NCBI RefSeq assembly: GCF_003574395.1
Contig: NZ_KZ984538.1
Coordinates: forward strand, 237,054-301,053
Length of the DNA stretch: 64,000 bases
Direction: 5' to 3'
DNA from: Tabrizicola thermarum
Lineage (GTDB): Bacteria > Pseudomonadota > Alphaproteobacteria > Rhodobacterales > Rhodobacteraceae
Every line of letters starts with the position of its first letter. The first letter of the stretch is position 1. Shown here piece after piece: positions 17,130 to 25,992 of the stretch. Below the pieces are notes generated by a model. It did no database searches, was not told the origin of the DNA, and was given only the letters and a program-made list of their open reading frames with translations. A program made the position numbers and the translations under genes.

Positions 17130-18209
17130 ATGGTCGGAAAAGAAAAGCCCCCCGCCCCGAAGACGCCCGCCAAGGCAACCGACACGCCGGAAGGCGAACG
17201 GATCGCCAAGGTGCTGTCCCGCGCCGGCATCGCCTCGCGCCGCGAGGCCGAGCGGCTGATCGAACTGGGCGAGGTCAAGGTCAATGGCAAGGTCATCACC
17301 TCGCCCGCGCTGAACGTCACCGCAAAGGACCGGATCACCGTCCGGGGCGAGCCGGTGGGCCAGCCCGAACCGCCGCGCCTGTGGCTCTACTACAAGCCCG
17401 AGGGGCTGGTGACCTCGGCCGCCGACGAGAAGGGCCGGGATACGGTGTTCGACCACCTGCCCGAGGACATGCCCCGGGTGATGTCGGTAGGCCGCCTCGA
17501 CCTGAACTCCGAGGGACTGCTGCTGCTGACGAATGACGGCGAACTCAAGCGGCGGCTGGAGCTGCCTTCGACCGGCTGGCTGCGGAAATACCGGGTGCGG
17601 GTCAAGGGCAACCCGACTGACCCGGACCTCGAACCCCTGCGCAAGGGCGTTACGGTGGACGGCGAGAGGTTCCAGCCGATGGACGTGAAGCTTGACCGCC
17701 ATCAGGGCGCGAATGCCTGGCTGACGGTGGGCCTGCGCGAAGGCAAGAACCGCGAGATCCGCCGGGCGATGAGCCATATCGGGCTGACGGTGAACCGGCT
17801 GATCCGCATTTCCTACGGTCCCTTCCGACTGAACGAATTGCAGCCCGGCGAGGTCGAGGAAGTGCGCCCCCGCGTGCTGCGCGAGCAGTTGGGCCTGTCC
17901 GAAGGCGAAGTGCCCTCGACCCCGCGGTCGGCGCGCAAGGCCGACCCGAAGCCCGCCACGAAGCCCACGCCCGGACCGGCGCCGAGGGCGGACGAGAAAC
18001 CCGCAGCCCGGCCTGCGGCAAAGGGCAAGCTGCTCAAGCCCGGCGAGGGCCTGAAACAGCTGTCCGAGACCTGGCAGAAGGCGACCCGGCCGACGCCGCG
18101 CAAGGGCGACCGGGCTGCGACGGATCGCCCCGCCGCGACCCTGACCCCGCGACCGAAAGGTGCGCCAACGCGGACGGGGCCTCGTCCGGGCGGACCGAAA
18201 AAGGGTTAG
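17130..18209 (+). CDS. rluB: 23S rRNA pseudouridine synthase RluB-like
   Basis: A 359-residue RsuA/RluB-family enzyme. An S4 RNA-binding domain covers residues about 22-80 (ERIAKVLSRAGIASRREAERLIELGEVKVNGK), and the catalytic Asp124 is in SVGRLDLNSEGLLLLTNDG. GLREGKNREIRRAM is the last conserved motif. After residue about 250 there is a long low-complexity Pro/Ala/Lys/Arg tail, about 110 residues, common in high-GC alphaproteobacteria and probably RNA-contacting. AAGGA lies 8 nt before the ATG at 17130; an in-frame ATG three codons upstream lacks it. Confidence 0.88.
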   Translation: MVGKEKPPAPKTPAKATDTPEGERIAKVLSRAGIASRREAERLIELGEVKVNGKVITSPALNVTAKDRITVRGEPVGQPEPPRLWLYYKPEGLVTSAADEKGRDTVFDHLPEDMPRVMSVGRLDLNSEGLLLLTNDGELKRRLELPSTGWLRKYRVRVKGNPTDPDLEPLRKGVTVDGERFQPMDVKLDRHQGANAWLTVGLREGKNREIRRAMSHIGLTVNRLIRISYGPFRLNELQPGEVEEVRPRVLREQLGLSEGEVPSTPRSARKADPKPATKPTPGPAPRADEKPAARPAAKGKLLKPGEGLKQLSETWQKATRPTPRKGDRAATDRPAATLTPRPKGAPTRTGPRPGGPKKG

Positions 18210-19174
18210 CCCCGGCTTTTTGCCTCGAGCGCAGACAGGCTGTCGGGCAGGAAGCGTTCGGAAAATCCGGCGATGAAGCACCAGACGATCAGTTTGGCGA
18301 AGTTGGCGGAGGGGCCTTCATAGGGCATCCCCGCGCCGGTGTGGACCGTCCACAGCGACCCGAAGCCGCCGTTGGCTCCGTTTTCCGGCGCCGGGAACAG
18401 CTCGCCCCCGATCAGGTGGCCAGAGATCACGAAGTAGAGGATCACCGACGAAAGGCCGCCGACCAGCAGCCGGACCATCAGGAAATGCCAGGAATAGCCG
18501 TTCTCCAGGTCATCCAGGCTGAGTCTGACCGCGGTGTTCTGGAAGGCGATCAGCCGGGACAGATAGGCGCCGAGAAAGCCGAAGAAGGTCGTCACGATCA
18601 GGTTGTATTTCACCAGATCGGTGAAGGGCATCTTCTCGACCGCGACGGCGAACCAGCCGGTGCCGAGGATCAGGAACACCCCGACGATCACCGCCGTCAG
18701 CCCGAAGCCGAGATAGGTCATCCGTTTGGCCACCCGCGCCCGTTCGGCGCGTTCGGAGCGTCTCTCGGCATAGCGGTTGTGGGTGTCGCGCAGAAGTTTG
18801 GCCAGAAGCGCCTGTTTCACCTCGTCCGCAGCCGCGGGATCGCGCCGTTTGGCCAGGACCGCGACCGAGGGCACGGCGATCCTTTCGGCAGTCAGGAAGG
18901 CGCTGTCCAGCGCGACCTCCAGATCGGCGCCGGACTTGAGCCGCACCAGAAGGATCTCGATCTCGTTCGGGATCTCCCAGTTGCGCCAGTTTTCCGGGTT
19001 GTCGGCGACCTCGGGGGCCAGAAGCGCCCCGATCTGCGGGTCCTTCAAGTCGGGATGCTGGGCCAGGTGCCGGTGATACGAGGCCCGCAACCCGGCCATA
19101 TGCGCGCCCCAGGCGCGTTCTTCGCCACGGCGACCCTTGCTGTCGGTCGTGGCGTCGCTTTCGGATTCCTGCAT
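18206..19174 (-). CDS. Hypothetical multi-pass membrane protein
   Basis: A 322-residue protein I cannot assign. Residues 1-145 are soluble and charged with a helical, basic region (KLLRDTHNRYAERRSERAERARVAKR). Four or five membrane segments follow: LGFGLTAVIVGVFLILGTGWFAV, LIVTTFFGFLGAYLSRLIAF, HFLMVRLLVGGLSSVILYFVISGHLIGG and FAKLIVWCFIAGFSERFLPDSL. The last segment with its SERFLPD motif resembles those in other bacterial membrane proteins of unknown function. Its stop overlaps the rluB stop by 4 nt. The protein may be a sensor or channel subunit; that is a guess. Confidence 0.65.
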   Translation of the reverse strand: MQESESDATTDSKGRRGEERAWGAHMAGLRASYHRHLAQHPDLKDPQIGALLAPEVADNPENWRNWEIPNEIEILLVRLKSGADLEVALDSAFLTAERIAVPSVAVLAKRRDPAAADEVKQALLAKLLRDTHNRYAERRSERAERARVAKRMTYLGFGLTAVIVGVFLILGTGWFAVAVEKMPFTDLVKYNLIVTTFFGFLGAYLSRLIAFQNTAVRLSLDDLENGYSWHFLMVRLLVGGLSSVILYFVISGHLIGGELFPAPENGANGGFGSLWTVHTGAGMPYEGPSANFAKLIVWCFIAGFSERFLPDSLSALEAKSRG

Positions 19175-19383
19175 CGGATCCTCCGTTCAAAACGATCACG
19201 TCATCAAAATCTGCCTACCAATCGGCGAAGCCTGCGCCCGTTGCCGATTCTGCGCAAGGTTCGGGTGTCAAGCCATCGCCGGCGGCCGGGGAGGAATGCC
19301 GCCGATTTCCCCCCTGTGGCGCTGGCAGTGGATGCCCACCTCGGTTAAGGTCGGAACCAACGCGCGGTGCAGGAGGTCAAGCG

Positions 19384-19467
19384 ATGTCGGGAACCGGGTT
19401 GAGGAACCTGTCGCTGGCCCTGCTTGTTGCCCTGACGGCCTATGTGGCCTGGTCGGGGGGCGTCTGA
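19384..19467 (+). CDS. 27-residue single-pass membrane peptide
   Basis: A short gene encoding MSGTGLRNLSLALLVALTAY followed by VAWSGGV. Support is strong for its size: a perfect AGGAGGT ribosome site (19371-19377) lies 6 nt before the ATG, a hydrophobic helix spans residues 8-24, and the TGA shares its A with the ATG of the next gene (TGATG), so translation is coupled to XpaC. It is probably an inner-membrane peptide of this operon. No known family recognised. Confidence 0.6.
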   Translation: MSGTGLRNLSLALLVALTAYVAWSGGV

Positions 19468-20330
19468 TGGCGGAACGGTTCGGCGGGAAATACTCGCCCG
19501 GTGGGACAGGATCAGGCGGCGAGGTGCCGGTCCTTGCCGAGGTGCGCCCGGTTGGGGTGTGGCGCACGCGGGTCCTGTTCCTGACCGCCTTCCTGTTCCT
19601 GTTCCCGGCCTTCGGCGACGGCCCGCGCGAGATGCTGATGGGGCTGGCAGCCGGCGGGCTTATCATCCTGTCGGCCTGGCAGACGCGCGAGGGGCTGCGG
19701 GCCGAAGCAGCCTACAACGCCCGCAAGGTCGCTCGCCGACCTGTCCTGCCGCGCAAGGCCCTGGGCGCGGTGCTGACCGGGCTTGCGCTGGCCCTGGGCG
19801 GGGTGATCGCGGATCAGGGGCTGGTCTACCCGGCGCTGTATGCGCTGGTCGGGGCCGGGCTGCATATGGGCGCCTTCGGGCTGGACCCGATGGCCGACAA
19901 GGGGATGGCGGGGATCGACGCCTTCCAGACCGGCCGGGTGGCGCGGGCTGTCGAGGAAGGCGAGGCGCATCTGGCGGCGATGAAGGAGGCGATCCTGCGG
20001 GCGCGCGACCGGGGGCTGGAGCGGCGGGTGGACCAGTTCGCTGCCGTGGCGCGGGGCCTGTTCCGCACGATCGAGAGCGATCCGGGCGACCTGACGGCGG
20101 CGCGGAAATATCTTTCGGTCTATCTGATGGGCGCCCGTGACGCGACGGTGAAGTTCGCCGACCATTATGCCCAGACCCGCGATTCGTCCGCGCGGGCCGA
20201 TTACGAGGCGCTGCTGACCGATCTGGAAACCACCTTCGCCGAGAAGAGCAGGGCTTTCCTGACCAACAACCGCAGCGATCTGGACGTCGAAATCTCGGTC
20301 CTGCGGGACCGCCTGAAGCTTGACCATTGA
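19467..20330 (+). CDS. XpaC-like 5-bromo-4-chloroindolyl phosphate hydrolysis family protein
   Basis: A 287-residue inner-membrane protein. Two hydrophobic pairs (about residues 32-70 and 97-135) are followed by a soluble helical C-terminus (GIDAFQTGRVARAVEEGEAHLAAMKEAILRARD ... ARKYLSVYLMGARDATVKFADHY). This is the XpaC layout; XpaC genes are almost always next to telA, as here. Biochemistry is unknown despite the historic name. ATG at 19467 overlaps the stop of the small membrane peptide by one base; 18 nt separate it from telA. Confidence 0.75.
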   Translation: MAERFGGKYSPGGTGSGGEVPVLAEVRPVGVWRTRVLFLTAFLFLFPAFGDGPREMLMGLAAGGLIILSAWQTREGLRAEAAYNARKVARRPVLPRKALGAVLTGLALALGGVIADQGLVYPALYALVGAGLHMGAFGLDPMADKGMAGIDAFQTGRVARAVEEGEAHLAAMKEAILRARDRGLERRVDQFAAVARGLFRTIESDPGDLTAARKYLSVYLMGARDATVKFADHYAQTRDSSARADYEALLTDLETTFAEKSRAFLTNNRSDLDVEISVLRDRLKLDH

Positions 20331-20348
20331 ACCCGAAGGGGAGTGACC

Positions 20349-21521
20349 ATGTCCGAGACCGTCCAAGCCGATGCCCAGGCCCTGCTGACCGAGGTCGAGA
20401 AGGTCACAGCCGTGATCCTGCCCGAGCCGGTGACCGAGGTCGTACCGCTGGAGGAGGCACCCGCAGGCAAGGCGGAGGAAATCCGCAAGCGGATGGCCGA
20501 GGTCGATCTGACCAGCACGCAGTCGATCATCTCGTTCGGGTCCTCGGCGCAGGCCGAATTGCAGGTCATCAGCCAGGCGATGTTGCAAGACGTCAAGAAC
20601 AAGGACGTCGGGCCCGCAGGCGACAGCTTGCGCAAGATCGTCTCCACGATCCGCGGCTTTGCGGCGGAAGAACTGGACCTGCGCCGCGAGGCGAGCTGGT
20701 GGGAGCGTCTGCTGGGTCGTGCTGCGCCCTTCGCGGAGTTTGTTGCGCAGTATGAGGACGTGCAGAGCCAGATCGACAATATCACGGGCGAGTTGCTGGC
20801 GCATGAGCATACCCTGCTAAAAGACATCAAGAGCCTGGATCTGCTGTATGAAAAGACCCTGACCTTCTACAACGAACTCGCGCTCTACATCGCCGCCGGA
20901 GAGGCGAAGCTGGCCGAGACCGATCAGGTCACGATCCCCGCCAAGGAGGCAGAGGTGGCCGCGGCCCCGGAGGCCGACAAGGTGATGAAGGCGCAGGAGT
21001 TGCGCGACCTGCGGGCAGCGCGGGATGACCTGGAGCGCCGGGTGCATGACCTGCGCCTGACGCGGCAGGTGACGATGCAGTCGCTGCCCTCGATCCGGCT
21101 GGTGCAGGAAAATGACAAGTCGCTGGTCACCAAGATCAACTCGACATTGGTGAACACCGTGCCCTTGTGGGAAACGCAGCTGGCCCAGGCGGTGACGATC
21201 CAGCGGTCGAGAGAGGCGGCCGAGGCGGTGCGGGATGCCAACGACCTGACGAACGAGTTGCTGAAGGCCAATGCCGAAAACCTGCAACAGGCGAACAAGG
21301 TCGTGCGCGAAGAGATGGAGCGCGGCGTCTTCGACATCGAGACGGTCAAGCAGGCCAATGCCACGCTGATCGCCACGATCAACGAAAGCCTCGCCATCGC
21401 CGACGAAGGCAAGGCCCGGCGCGCGGCAGCCGAGGCGGAACTGGTGAAGATGGAGGCCGAGTTGCGCGATACGCTGGCCTCGGCCAGGGCCCGCCCCACC
21501 GCGCCTTCGGCATCGGCCTGA
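20349..21521 (+). CDS. TelA-like toxic anion resistance protein
   Basis: A 390-residue cytosolic, almost all-helical protein of the TelA/YaaN family. Typical segments are DLTSTQSIISFGSSAQAELQVISQAMLQDVKNKD, IDNITGELLAHEHTLLKDIKSLDLLYEKTLTFYNELALYIAAGE, MQSLPSIRLVQENDKSLVTKINSTLVNTVPLWETQLAQAV and a C-terminal coiled coil. Homologues confer tellurite or antibiotic tolerance in other bacteria; a membrane-stress role is the common inference. ATG at 20349 has AAGGGGAG upstream; an earlier GTG at 20343 is less likely. Third gene of the operon. Confidence 0.88.
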   Translation: MSETVQADAQALLTEVEKVTAVILPEPVTEVVPLEEAPAGKAEEIRKRMAEVDLTSTQSIISFGSSAQAELQVISQAMLQDVKNKDVGPAGDSLRKIVSTIRGFAAEELDLRREASWWERLLGRAAPFAEFVAQYEDVQSQIDNITGELLAHEHTLLKDIKSLDLLYEKTLTFYNELALYIAAGEAKLAETDQVTIPAKEAEVAAAPEADKVMKAQELRDLRAARDDLERRVHDLRLTRQVTMQSLPSIRLVQENDKSLVTKINSTLVNTVPLWETQLAQAVTIQRSREAAEAVRDANDLTNELLKANAENLQQANKVVREEMERGVFDIETVKQANATLIATINESLAIADEGKARRAAAEAELVKMEAELRDTLASARARPTAPSASA

Positions 21522-21538
21522 GGCGTCGGCGGCAAGGC

Positions 21539-22495
21539 ATGGCCCACGGACAGACAGTCACGTCCCTGAGGACCGGCGGTTGGAGCCTTGCCCAGAGCCT
21601 GGCCCTGTGCCTTGCCCTCGCAGGCTGCATCGGCACATCGCAACCGGCGGCGCCTCCGCAGCCCGAGGCACCGCCCGTTGTGACCCCGCAAACGGCCAAG
21701 AGCGCGGCGGCCCAGGCCTATTTCGCCCAGGTGCAGCAGACGCTTCTGGCGCAGGGGATGCTGCGGACCGACGGCGGCGCGGATATCCCCGTCACCGACC
21801 GGATGCTGGCGGAAAACTTCATGCGCATCGCGCTGTTCGACGAATACCGCCGAGGCTCGGGCGGGTTCGTGCGCGAGGAGACGGCCAGCAACCTGCGGCG
21901 CTGGGAAGTGCCGGTGCGCATCGGGATCCGGTTCGGCGCGAGCGTGCCGCCGGACCGGCAGGCGACCGACCGCGCCCGGATCGCCAGCTTTGCCGCGCGT
22001 CTGGCGCAGATCACCGGCCATCCGATCTCGGTCGACGACCGCAACCCGAACTTCTTCATCCATGTCGTATCCGAAGACGAACGCGAGGCTCTGGGTCCCG
22101 TCGTTCGCGCCACGCTGCCCGGCCTTGGCCCCGCCGAAGTTGCCGGGATCACCGCGATGCCGCGCACGACCTATTGCCTCGTCTATGCCCTGGCCGACAG
22201 CGCCACCGGCGCCTATACCCGCGCCTTCGCGGTGATCCGGTCGGAACATCCCGACCTGCTGCGCCTGTCCTGCCTGCATGAGGAGCTGACGCAAGGCCTT
22301 GGCCTGCCGAACGATTCCCCCCGTGCGCGACCGTCGATCTTCAACGACGACGAGGAGTTCGCCCTGCTGACCGATCAGGACGAGCTTCTTCTGCGCATCC
22401 TTTACAGCCGCGAACTGCGGCCGGGCATGAGTGCTGACGAAGCCCGGCCCATCGTCTTCTCGCTTGCCAGTCGCCTGACCGGCGGCGAAAGTTGA
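21539..22495 (+). CDS. DUF2927 lipoprotein
   Basis: A 318-residue protein with an N-terminal lipoprotein signal (SLALCLALAGC). The DUF2927 domain covers most of the rest: an N-terminal FMRIALFDEYRRGSGGFVREETASNLRRWEVPVRIGIRFG block and the signature LSCLHEELTQGLGLPNDSP near residue 245. The HEELTQ motif resembles a metallopeptidase HExx(H) site without the second His. It is predicted to sit at the periplasmic face. The gene lies 17 nt after telA and 19 nt before the SPFH gene, clearly in the same transcript. The ATG at 21539 has only a weak ribosome site (GGCAAGG). Confidence 0.75.
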   Translation: MAHGQTVTSLRTGGWSLAQSLALCLALAGCIGTSQPAAPPQPEAPPVVTPQTAKSAAAQAYFAQVQQTLLAQGMLRTDGGADIPVTDRMLAENFMRIALFDEYRRGSGGFVREETASNLRRWEVPVRIGIRFGASVPPDRQATDRARIASFAARLAQITGHPISVDDRNPNFFIHVVSEDEREALGPVVRATLPGLGPAEVAGITAMPRTTYCLVYALADSATGAYTRAFAVIRSEHPDLLRLSCLHEELTQGLGLPNDSPRARPSIFNDDEEFALLTDQDELLLRILYSRELRPGMSADEARPIVFSLASRLTGGES

Positions 22496-22514
22496 TCCAG
22501 AAACGGAGGGTCCA

Positions 22515-23615
22515 ATGGTCTTCGATTTCCTCAAGGGCGAATTCATCGACGTCATTTCCTGGCTCGACGACACGCGGGACACGATGGTCTGGCGGTTCGA
22601 TCGGCGGGGGCAGGCGATCAAGTATGGCGCCAAGCTGACGGTGCGCGAGGGCCAGGCGGCGGTCTTCATCCATGAGGGGCAGCTAGCCGATGTGTTCCAG
22701 CCCGGTCTCTACATGCTTGAGACCAACAACATGCCGATCCTGACCACGCTGCAGCACTGGGACCACGGGTTCCAGTCGCCCTTCAAGTCCGAGGTCTATT
22801 TCGTCAACACCACCCGGTTCAACGACCAGAAATGGGGCACCAAGAACCCGATCATGGCCCGCGACCCCGAGTTCGGCCCGGTGCGCCTGCGGGCCTTCGG
22901 GACCTACGCGATGCGGGTCTCGGACCCCGGCAAGTTCCTGACCGAGATCGTGGGGACCGACGGCGAATTCACTTCGGACGAGATCAGCTTCCAGATCCGC
23001 AACATCATCGTTCAGGAAGCGTCTCAGGTTTTGGCGAAGGCCGGTATCCCGGTGCTGGACATGGCGGCGAACCTTGCCGACCTGGGCAAGGTGATCGCCA
23101 ATGCCATCGCGCCGAAGGTCGCGGAATACGGGCTGTCGATCCCGGAATTCTACATCGAAAACATCAGCCTGCCCGAAGAGGTGGAAAAGGCGCTGGACAA
23201 GCGGACCTCGATGGGGGTGGTGGGCGACCTCAACCGCTACATGCAGTACAATGCCGCCGAAAGCATGTCGCAACCGGGCTCGGCGATGGGTTCGGCGATG
23301 GGGGCCGGCATGGGCATGGGGATGGGGGCCAGCATGGCGCAGAACATGGGCCCCTGGGGGGCGCAGCCGGGTGCGGCGGCGGCAACCACCCCGCCGCCCC
23401 TGCCCCCCGCGACGGGAAAGGTGTGGCATCTGGCGGTCGATGGCGCGACGTCGGGCCCGTTCACCGAGTCCGATCTGGCAAGGCTGGCGGGTGAAGGTCG
23501 TCTGACCCGCGCAACCATGGTCTGGACCCCCGGTCAGGACGGCTGGAAGATGGCCGCCGAGACCGAGCTTGCCCGACTGCTGGACCAGGTGCCCCCGCCA
23601 CCGCCGAAGCCCTGA
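22515..23615 (+). CDS. SPFH domain protein with C-terminal GYF_2 domain (YdjI-like)
   Basis: A 366-residue protein. Residues about 25-245 form an SPFH/prohibitin-type domain of the 'virion core protein' YdjI group: WRFDRRGQAIKYGAKLTVREGQAAVFIHEGQLADVFQPGLYMLET. A Met/Gly-rich linker (residues about 255-285) leads to a GYF_2 domain (VWHLAVDGATSGPFTESDLARLAGEGRLTRATMVWTPGQDGWKMAAE) and a Pro-rich end. In Bacillus the related YdjI helps recruit PspA to damaged membrane. GGAGG lies upstream of the ATG. It sits one base before the zinc-ribbon gene, a YdjG-like partner. Confidence 0.85.
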   Translation: MVFDFLKGEFIDVISWLDDTRDTMVWRFDRRGQAIKYGAKLTVREGQAAVFIHEGQLADVFQPGLYMLETNNMPILTTLQHWDHGFQSPFKSEVYFVNTTRFNDQKWGTKNPIMARDPEFGPVRLRAFGTYAMRVSDPGKFLTEIVGTDGEFTSDEISFQIRNIIVQEASQVLAKAGIPVLDMAANLADLGKVIANAIAPKVAEYGLSIPEFYIENISLPEEVEKALDKRTSMGVVGDLNRYMQYNAAESMSQPGSAMGSAMGAGMGMGMGASMAQNMGPWGAQPGAAAATTPPPLPPATGKVWHLAVDGATSGPFTESDLARLAGEGRLTRATMVWTPGQDGWKMAAETELARLLDQVPPPPPKP

Positions 23616-23616
23616 G

Positions 23617-24753
23617 ATGCCGCAAGAGGAATACCGCTGGCCCTGCGAACAATGCGGGGCGCAACTGCGTTACGCACCGGGCCAGACGCGGCTGACCTGC
23701 GACCATTGCGGACATGTGCAGGACATTGCTCCACAGGCGCCCAGCCAACGGGCCAGGGCGCTGCAAGAGCTTGATCTGGCACAAGGATTGCGCGACGATC
23801 TTTCAGGCTCGGACATGGTCGAGGTGCGCACGACGAGCTGCCCGAACTGTGGCGCCAAGGTCGAAGTCACCGGTGCGACCCATGCCACCCAATGCCCTTT
23901 CTGCGCAACGCCCATGGTGCTGGATACCGGGACCGAGCGGCACATCAAGCCGCAGGCGCTGGTGCCCTTTGTCCTGACCGAGAGCGAAGCACGGGCCGCG
24001 ATGATCCGCTGGATGGGCAACCTGTGGTTCGCGCCCGGGACTTTGCTGGAATACGCCCGCAAGGGCCGCGCGCTGACCGGGATCTATGTTCCCTTCTGGA
24101 CCTTCGACGCCGACACCGCCAGCCGCTATACGGGCGAACGCGGCGAATATTACTATGAGACCCGAACGGTCAACGTGCGCGTAAACGGCCGCACGGAGCA
24201 GCGCCAGGAAAGCGTGCGCAGGACGCGCTGGTATCCGGCCTCGGGCCGCGTGCGCCGCGACTTTGACGACGTGCTGGTGATGGCCTCGCGCAGCCTGCCA
24301 CCGCGGCTGGGCAATGAGCTGACGCCCTGGGACCTTGGGGCGCTGACAGCCTATAGCCCTGAATTCCTTGCCGGTTTTCAGGCCGAAGGCTATACCGTTC
24401 CTCTGTCGGATGGCTGGCGCGAGGCGCAGGAACGGATGTCGCAGATCATCCGCGAGGACGTGCGCCGCGACATCGGCGGGGATGAACAGCGCATCCATGA
24501 CGTGGCGACCTCGTGGTCGGGCGAGACGTTCAAGCACATTCTCCTGCCGGTCTGGACGGCGGCCTACAGGTACAACGGCAAAAGCTACCGTTTTCTCGTC
24601 AACGGCCAGACCGGAGAGGTGCAGGGTGAGCGGCCCTGGTCGGTCTGGAAGATCGCGCTTGCGGTGATTGTCGTGGCTTTTCTGGCACTTGGCGCGGTCT
24701 ACCTGTCCGACCCCGAGGCCATGGGCCTGCCGCAGCCGGACTGGATGAACTGA
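23617..24753 (+). CDS. Double zinc-ribbon membrane protein (YdjG-like)
   Basis: A 378-residue protein with two zinc ribbons, C10-x2-C13/C28-x2-C31 and C75-x2-C78/C93-x2-C96, often annotated TFIIB-type zinc finger or 'primosomal PriA-like'. A beta-rich middle domain (YVPFWTFDADTASRYTGERGEYYYETRTV) follows, and a membrane helix closes it (about residues 346-365, IALAVIVVAFLALGAVYL). This matches the YdjG architecture, so the ribbons are cytosolic. It starts one base after the SPFH gene and ends the operon. Zinc binding is inferred from the cysteines. Confidence 0.8.
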   Translation: MPQEEYRWPCEQCGAQLRYAPGQTRLTCDHCGHVQDIAPQAPSQRARALQELDLAQGLRDDLSGSDMVEVRTTSCPNCGAKVEVTGATHATQCPFCATPMVLDTGTERHIKPQALVPFVLTESEARAAMIRWMGNLWFAPGTLLEYARKGRALTGIYVPFWTFDADTASRYTGERGEYYYETRTVNVRVNGRTEQRQESVRRTRWYPASGRVRRDFDDVLVMASRSLPPRLGNELTPWDLGALTAYSPEFLAGFQAEGYTVPLSDGWREAQERMSQIIREDVRRDIGGDEQRIHDVATSWSGETFKHILLPVWTAAYRYNGKSYRFLVNGQTGEVQGERPWSVWKIALAVIVVAFLALGAVYLSDPEAMGLPQPDWMN

Positions 24754-24756
24754 CAG

Positions 24757-24945
24757 TCAATCCGCGTCGCGCCGGAAGAAAAGCTGATAGCCCGCATAGG
24801 CCCCTGCGGCGAGGAACATCAGGCCCCAGAACGGCGATTGCAGCCAGACAAGCTCCATCAGGCCCCAGAAAACGGGCAGGAGGACGGTCAGCCAGCGCAC
24901 CCAGGCATGTCTGAAGAACGGGTCGTTGGGATCGAGAAACTTCAT
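24757..24945 (-). CDS. 62-residue hypothetical membrane protein
   Basis: Reads MKFLDPNDPFFRHAWVRWLT at the start, then two hydrophobic helices (VLLPVFWGLMELVWLQ and FWGLMFLAAGAYAGYQLFF) and a charged RRDAD end. The composition and the two-helix layout support a real small membrane protein. No clear ribosome site and no known function. It is convergent with the zinc-ribbon gene, three bases apart. Confidence 0.65.
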   Translation of the reverse strand: MKFLDPNDPFFRHAWVRWLTVLLPVFWGLMELVWLQSPFWGLMFLAAGAYAGYQLFFRRDAD

Positions 24946-24995
24946 GGCCGTGCGTCCCCGTTCGTGGCATCCTTGGCTGACAAAGGGAGGACGAC

Positions 24996-25313
24996 ATGCC
25001 CAAGATTGTCAAGGATTTCCAAGGACAAACCGTCATCACCACCTTCGAGACGACGCCCGCCATGGCCTTCGACCTGATCGAGGCGCTGGAGGCCGCCTAT
25101 GCCGAGTGCATCCGCCTGCAGCCGGGGTTCATCGGCGCGGGGCTGCACATGAACGACGCCCGGACGCGGATCTGCAACTATAGCCAGTGGCGCTCGCGCG
25201 AGGATTATCAGGCGATGCTGCGCACCCCCGAGATGCGGGAGAGGAACCGGCGCATCAACGAGCTGTGCCGGGGGTTCGAGCCGGTGATGTACGAGGTGAC
25301 GGGGGTTTTCTGA
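24996..25313 (+). CDS. Antibiotic biosynthesis monooxygenase (ABM)-like protein
   Basis: A 105-residue ferredoxin-like dimeric alpha-beta barrel protein: AFDLIEALEAAYAECIRLQPGFIGAGLHMNDARTRICNYSQWRSREDYQAML is the ABM core with the GFIGAGLH beta strand and the YSQWRSREDYQ motif. Such domains include heme-degrading and quinone-forming monooxygenases as well as proteins without known catalysis. AAAGGGAGGA precedes the ATG. Monocistronic by position. Confidence 0.75.
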   Translation: MPKIVKDFQGQTVITTFETTPAMAFDLIEALEAAYAECIRLQPGFIGAGLHMNDARTRICNYSQWRSREDYQAMLRTPEMRERNRRINELCRGFEPVMYEVTGVF

Positions 25314-25438
25314 GCCCGCGTCAGATCAAGGGGTCAGGGCGGCTTTCGCCGTATGCCTTGCGCCTGCTGCGCTTCGATCCATGCATGCGCGCGTGCATAT
25401 GGAAAAGTGTTGACCGTCGATGCCGCCGGGGCGCCGGA

Positions 25439-25885
25439 TCAGGCCGAAGGCACTGTGGCACAGGCCCGGAACGCCTCGACCGCTGGCCGCGCGCCCGTCA
25501 GATCGAAGGGAACAACGGTTGTCCCCGCCAGGGCGGTCGCGGTCGCATTGAAGGCCAGCCCGTCCAGCACATTGCCCAAGCCCGTGTCGGTGACGTCGAG
25601 CGTCCGCGCGTCCGGCGAGAGCTGGTGGCGATCGGCGCCTATGGTCATCGCGGCGGGCCCGTTGAATCCAGGTCCGAACAGGTCGGTCACGGGCCAGGGA
25701 TCGGGGCGGGTCAGGGTGATCGCATAGGGCTGAGGCCGCGCGGGATCATAGGTCACGCAGATGGAGAGCATCGGGGTGTCGTGGAGGATCGTGCAGACGG
25801 GCGTGGGGGTGAAGTCCCACGCCCGGGCGGGCGTGGCGAGGAGGAGGAGGGAGAGGAGGACACGCTTGACCGGAAGATGGGGCAA
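25439..25885 (-). CDS. Hypothetical secreted protein
   Basis: A 148-residue protein with a signal peptide (VKRVLLSLLLLATPARA, cleavage after ARA). The mature part is rich in Pro, Thr and Asp with cysteines in PVCTILHD and SICVTYD and a final RACATVPS. No family recognised. The only start available before the signal peptide is TTG at 25885, which lacks an obvious ribosome site; this lowers confidence in the exact start rather than in the gene. Confidence 0.55.
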   Translation of the reverse strand: MPHLPVKRVLLSLLLLATPARAWDFTPTPVCTILHDTPMLSICVTYDPARPQPYAITLTRPDPWPVTDLFGPGFNGPAAMTIGADRHQLSPDARTLDVTDTGLGNVLDGLAFNATATALAGTTVVPFDLTGARPAVEAFRACATVPSA

Positions 25886-25992
25886 GCCCGGCTGCGGTCA
25901 AGGCAGGGGTTGGGCTCCGGCATCCGTCCGGGGGGCGTTAACCTTGCGGAAAGGCCTGCGCGCGAAACTGGCCGGAGACCGCGGAGGTGAGC

